Positions 60,301-64,000 of a stretch of DNA of 64,000 nt are shown in pieces. Source of the stretch: Cotesia glomerata (Eukaryota > Arthropoda > Insecta > Hymenoptera > Braconidae); the NCBI RefSeq assembly GCF_020080835.1, contig NC_058158.1, positions 31,266,305 to 31,330,304 on the forward strand, written 5' to 3'. Every line of letters starts with the position of its first letter. The stretch's first letter is position 1. Both the position numbers and the translations under genes were made by a program. The notes under the pieces are model-generated. The model saw only the letters and a list, made by a program, of their open reading frames with translations, was not told where the DNA came from and ran no database searches.

Positions 60301-63300
60301 TTAATAATGACTAGTAATCATCGTAATATTACAACTTTACCAAATGGATTCTTGAGCAATTTAACTAGTTTAAGAACAATAAACATGGAAAATAATGGAT
60401 TCCATCAAATGCCAGAAAATTTTCTTTGGGGAACAACGAGCCTTACAACTATAAAACTGCAAGATAATTATATTTCAACAATACCACGATACTTCTTCAG
60501 AGATTTAAAAAATTTGAAGTTTTTAGACATGAGCGGAAATACAATTGATCATCTACCTAATGACGTTTTTGAATCGTTGAGGCAACTTACGAATTTAAAT
60601 TTAGCCAAAAATCGGATTAAATATCTAAGCTCGTAAGTAATACTTTAATCATTGAAATTCACATGTCATATTAATCAATATTTTGTCTCTTCTTTAAAAC
60701 ATATCATTTGATTATATGAATTGTTTTTGTCGTTTTTTAGAAATCATCTAACTGGATTGTCATCACTCGAAACTTTGAATATGGAACGAAATAATATGGT
60801 TCAAATTGATGGGCATGCATTCAAGGACTTGGAAAAATTAAAAGTTGCGTATTTCTCGTACAATCAACTCAATTTGACAAACAAAGGCTTGAGTGATGAA
60901 TATGGTTATCGATCACCATTCCATAAATGTGTATCTACGATAGAAGAGATATATGTCGATCATAATAACATTGTAGAAATGTTTCAAGACTGGACTGAAA
61001 TGACCCATTTGAAGATATTAAATGTGTCTCATAACAAAATATTTTATTTACATGTAAGTTATAAATTCAATTTTTCATATAATACGTAACTAAAGATATA
61101 TTAATAAAATTATTTAATTAAATCATTTTTTCATTTTTTGTTTCAGGCAAGAGATTTGACATTATCGTCTAAAAAAGCTGAAGTAGATTTGACCTACAAT
61201 ATGATTGAGTCTATCAATATGTATAAAAACGTCTACGAAAAATTGATTGAAAATTACTCTCATGATGCAGTCATAGACATCGGAAATAATCCACTCAAAT
61301 GTGACTGTCAAATATATGATCTTCTTCAATACTTTGAAGGAGAACTTCCTTATCTACACAACAGGTTTTACTTAAAAGCAGAAGATTTAAAATGCCAATC
61401 TCCAGTAGAAATGAAAAGTCTTGTAGTTAAAGACTTGAAATCTAAAGATTTGACCTGTGTGTATCATGATTCAGAAGACACCGGTAATTTATGTCCAAGC
61501 CCGTGTAGCTGTAAAGTAAGACCATCAAATAAAGCTTTCTTGGTTGATTGTTTGTACCGGGGATTGAAAGAAGCTCCACAACCTTTCACCAATCCAGGTC
61601 ATCATGTTGAAATGGATTTATCAGGAAACTATTTAAAAACAGTGCCTTCATTAAAACAAAAAGGATATGAAAATATTACAATTTTACGGCTGAGCAACAA
61701 TTATATCAGTAGTATTGACGCTAATAATTTATCAGACACACTAGAAGAATTATATTTGGATAACAATAACATGACTGAGTTGGACAGTCAAGTTTTGAAT
61801 GTGCTTAAAAATTCAACAAATATCAAACATCTTACTTTAAACGATAACGCATGGAGGTGTGATTGTGAGGCTCGTAATTTATTTGAATTCATTCAACATA
61901 AAAGAGTAAAGATACCAGAGTTGCAAAACGTCATTTGCGGTGGAACCAATATACCAATCTTTTCAGCAACATTAGACGAATTTTGTCCATTTGATATGTA
62001 CTGGGTAATTGGAATTTGTGTCGGCATTGCTATACTTGGAATTCTTATTGGCGGAGTCTCAGCATTGTACTATCACTATCAACATGAAATAAAAGTCTGG
62101 CTATACGCCCATCAGTGGTGTCTCTGGTTTGTCACCGAATCCGAGCTTGACAAGGACAAAACCTATGACGCATTTATAAGCTTTTCTCACAAAGATGAAG
62201 AGTTTATAGTGAACGAATTAGTTCCAAAACTTGAACAAGGACCGAAACCATTCAAAATATGCGTGCATTATCGTGACTGGCTGGTCGGTGAATGGATTCC
62301 ACAACAAATTGCGCGGTCGGTTGATGAATCACGGCGAACAATCGTTGTTCTCTCACCAAATTTCTTGAAAAGTGAATGGGGTAAAATGGAATTCCGTGCA
62401 GCCCATAATCAAGCTCTTAGTGACGATCGAGCTAGAGTTATTGTTATTCTGTACGGCGATATTAAGCCTTCTGATATTACTGATCCTGAACTCAAAACTT
62501 ATCTTACTATGAACACCTACGTCCAGTGGGGTGATCCATGGTTCTGGGACAAACTCAGATATGCTCTTCCCCACTCCAAAGATGTGAAGAAAAAAAAGAA
62601 CAATGTTTTTGAAAACCACCAGCCCACTTTGCAAATAGTAAATGAAAAAACAAATGGATCGATACCACAGCCAACAGCTCCAAGCTTAAACAAAACTATC
62701 ACAGATGTTTAAGCTATAATGTATAAAGTGACAAGTTACACGGAAAAAAGAAAACTCGAAAAATTACAGTATATAATGCAACGTAGCGCTTCGTGATGAA
62801 AACTGGAAAAATTACAGTTTCAGATTGTAATTATTACAGATTTTATAAAAATTACATTGTAGAATGTAATATTTACATTGAAAGCTCTGAATATTAAATT
62901 AAAAAATTGAATTTAGAAAAATGTTATTTCAAACTGTAATATTTCTAGTTTTGATTACGACGGGACCGATTTTACATTTTATACTGTAATTTTTCGAGTT
63001 TTCTTTTTTCCGTATACGTGTATAGATTCAATCTAGTCAAGAACATTCGAAATTTAATCGATAGAGTTCTGATGGCTAACCATATAAATTTTTTATATTT
63101 CCTCTTCTATTTCAATTGTTGACGATATAGTTATATCAATGTTTTGACTTAATAACTCAATTTGTAGTTAATTTTAAGCTTATATTAAGCTCGTTCAATT
63201 AAGTTCAGCGTCATTAATATCATTTGTAAAATAAACGACATTTTCCATGCTAATTTTATGAATTTATCGTATGTTACCGATTTTATGTGTAAACATAATT

Positions 63301-64000
63301 GTAATTTTTATTGTTACTTGTAAGTAGTACTAAGGTTTATCTTATAATTATATCTTGATTCTGAGTGATATGTAAATTTAATGTTTATATTTTGCCATAT
63401 TTTTATAATATTGTATAATAATTTTATTGTAAAATTACGAGAAATAATAAAATAAGTAAAAAATAATTCCGTCATACCTTTTTTTCACACGCTAATGATG
63501 TATTCCATTGAATCACCAAATGACATGTACTTTCTTCAGTTATTATAGGCACAGCGTCGGAACCTTCTGGTGAACAACGAAACGCAATTATTGTGAAACG
63601 ACTTCTATTTCCTTGACACGACGATCCATCCGTATAATTCAGATATAAACCTCCAACAGTTGAAATTAATTTAGAATTGGCTTTTCCACCGACTATTCGA
63701 TTATGCGCTGAACAAACGCCTAAAAAAATTCCGTTTCATTTTTACAAATGTAAAGATTAATAAAATTAACGACAAGATTTAAAAGCTTACCAGCCGAATC
63801 ATCGTTCCCTTTTTTACAAAAATTTGTCAACAAAGGTCCACACACACTGAATTTGTACTCATCGTTAGCTGATCTTACAATATAGTCTTCTCCTTTTAAT
63901 GAATCTAAGTTATATCTGCATAATAAAGTTTTTAATAAATTTTTGATTCAAATTTTTACAAATATCATAATTAAAACAGTACTCGTAATTAGTGATTGGA
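51303..64000 (-). CDS. Lerp: Mannose-6-phosphate-receptor-homology protein, C-terminal part (Lerp / cation-independent MPR-like); 5' end outside window
   Basis: Minus-strand exons, in transcript order: 64000-63983 (partial), 63915-63791, 63719-63478, 52548-52395, 52300-52152 and 51392-51303, all in phase. The first three encode an MRH repeat: ITNYEYNLDSLKG, SVCGPLLTNFC, GGLYLNYTDGSSC, FRCSPEGSDA and CHLVIQWNTSLAC, with the cysteine spacing of mannose-6-phosphate receptor domains. A Ser/Thr-rich stalk, a membrane helix (VTGIVIVSILVGSSIFLAV) and a cytoplasmic tail follow. The tail holds YSKI (a YxxPhi endocytosis signal) and ends SDSDDDLLRL. That acidic-cluster dileucine (DxxLL) resembles the GGA-binding tail of the cation-independent receptor. 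The likely role is sorting of lysosomal enzymes between trans-Golgi and endosomes. A 10.9-kb intron (52549-63477) contains Toll D. Confidence 0.8.
55995..56940 (+). promoter_or_regulatory. Diverged duplicate of the Toll C upstream block
   Basis: Two patches align with the Toll C upstream region. GATGAGATTTAT and TCTGATATCTGTTGAC with TTATCGTTTA near 56810-56930 match 47213-47320. AAAGTTAATTTTT with ATATCACAACTTAT near 56010-56045 matches 47056-47100. Order and strand agree. The spacing is larger here, probably through later insertions. The block may be the ancestral promoter or 5' exon carried along when Toll D was duplicated. Confidence 0.5.
58888..59218. mobile_element. TTAA-flanked MITE, copy 2
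   Basis: TTTAAGGTATTACCCTCGC (58888-58906) and GCGAGGGTAATACCTTAAA (59200-59218) are exact 19-bp inverted repeats with TTAA at both borders. The interior is non-coding. The termini resemble those of the element at 21993-22436. It lies about 230 bp upstream of the Toll D start codon. Confidence 0.75.
59446..62712 (+). CDS. Toll: Toll-like receptor D, complete (1021 aa), nested in the Lerp-like intron
   Basis: Coding exons 59446-60632, 60741-61053 and 61147-62712 have the same junctions and phases as Toll C. The signal peptide is MNWLQWYLVFNVLLLSWA. Leucine-rich repeats span about 90-545. Cysteine clusters NPLKCDCQIY, CPSPCSCKVR and WRCDCEARN are intact. The membrane segment is at about 784-808. 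The TIR domain is at about 838-975 (YDAFISFSHKDEEF; BB loop YRDWLVGEW; FW near the end). The C-terminal tail is longer than in C and Pro/Thr-rich. Both introns and exon 2 are nearly identical to those of Toll C, whereas the 5' half of exon 1 and the middle of exon 3 differ more. The gene lies wholly inside an intron of the opposite-strand Lerp-like gene. All key residues for a working Toll receptor are present. Confidence 0.93.
62739..63014. mobile_element. MITE with 33-bp terminal inverted repeats, just after Toll D
   Basis: The left end starts CGGAAAAAAGAAAACTCGAA and the right end carries its reverse complement, ending in TTTTTTCCG. The match continues through AAAATTACAGTATA. TA dinucleotides lie at both borders. 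The interior repeats the word ATTACA and TGTAAT several times in both orientations. It begins about 27 bp after the Toll D stop codon, so it is probably part of that gene's 3' UTR. Confidence 0.75.
63015..63477. other. Remainder of the Lerp-like intron downstream of Toll D
   Basis: AT-rich sequence with AATAAT and AATAAA-like words that could end the Toll D transcript. No exon seen. Confidence 0.4.

Noticed and set aside
1..64000. CRISPR arrays, bacterial operons, rRNA genes, intact autonomous transposase genes
   Set aside because: None seen. The repeats present are microsatellites, MITE-like elements and one two-copy tandem repeat, and every gene has spliceosomal introns.

Overview
This window is animal, almost certainly insect, nuclear DNA. 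It is very AT-rich (roughly three quarters A+T by eye). Genes are split by GT-AG introns and separated by microsatellites and short inverted-repeat transposons. Gene content (tandem Toll receptors with insect-type double cysteine clusters, diacylglycerol kinase theta, a CRAL-TRIO protein, AP-1 sigma, phosphatase inhibitor 2, a mannose-6-phosphate-receptor-like protein) fits an insect. A hymenopteran, perhaps a parasitoid wasp, is my guess from composition and gene style only. Exon structures were built by hand from splice signals and reading-frame continuity. UTRs are mostly not resolved.

Layout: 123-2072 (-) is a six-exon CRAL-TRIO lipid-transfer protein with a hairpin MITE in its fourth intron. 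2.1-6.4 kb is intergenic with a double-hairpin repeat. 6377-7221 (-) is protein phosphatase inhibitor 2, head-to-head with AP-1 sigma at 8021-12485 (+), which has two candidate last exons. 13.7 kb holds a small ORF of unknown status. 14.1-33.4 kb (+) is one large gene for diacylglycerol kinase theta (at least 16 exons), with a likely cassette exon and two related alternative last exons. 33.4-37.9 kb is 3' flank.

The most interesting part is 37.9-64 kb. Four Toll-like receptor genes lie in the same orientation and share a three-coding-exon plan with identical intron phases. Toll A (37949-40958) is complete but has lost one cysteine pair of its juxtamembrane cluster and has an altered BB loop. 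Toll B (43794-46224) has a shortened ectodomain, a membrane segment and no TIR domain, so it looks like a decoy or co-receptor. Toll C (47562-50783) and Toll D (59446-62712) are close paralogues with patches of near identity that include introns, suggesting recent gene conversion.

Toll D sits entirely inside a 10.9-kb intron of a minus-strand gene (51303 to beyond the right edge). That gene encodes a mannose-6-phosphate-receptor-homology protein with a sorting tail like that of the cation-independent receptor (Lerp-like). The locus therefore combines a young immune-receptor cluster with a lysosomal sorting receptor. Expression of the Tolls and of the Lerp-like gene may interfere, which is inference.
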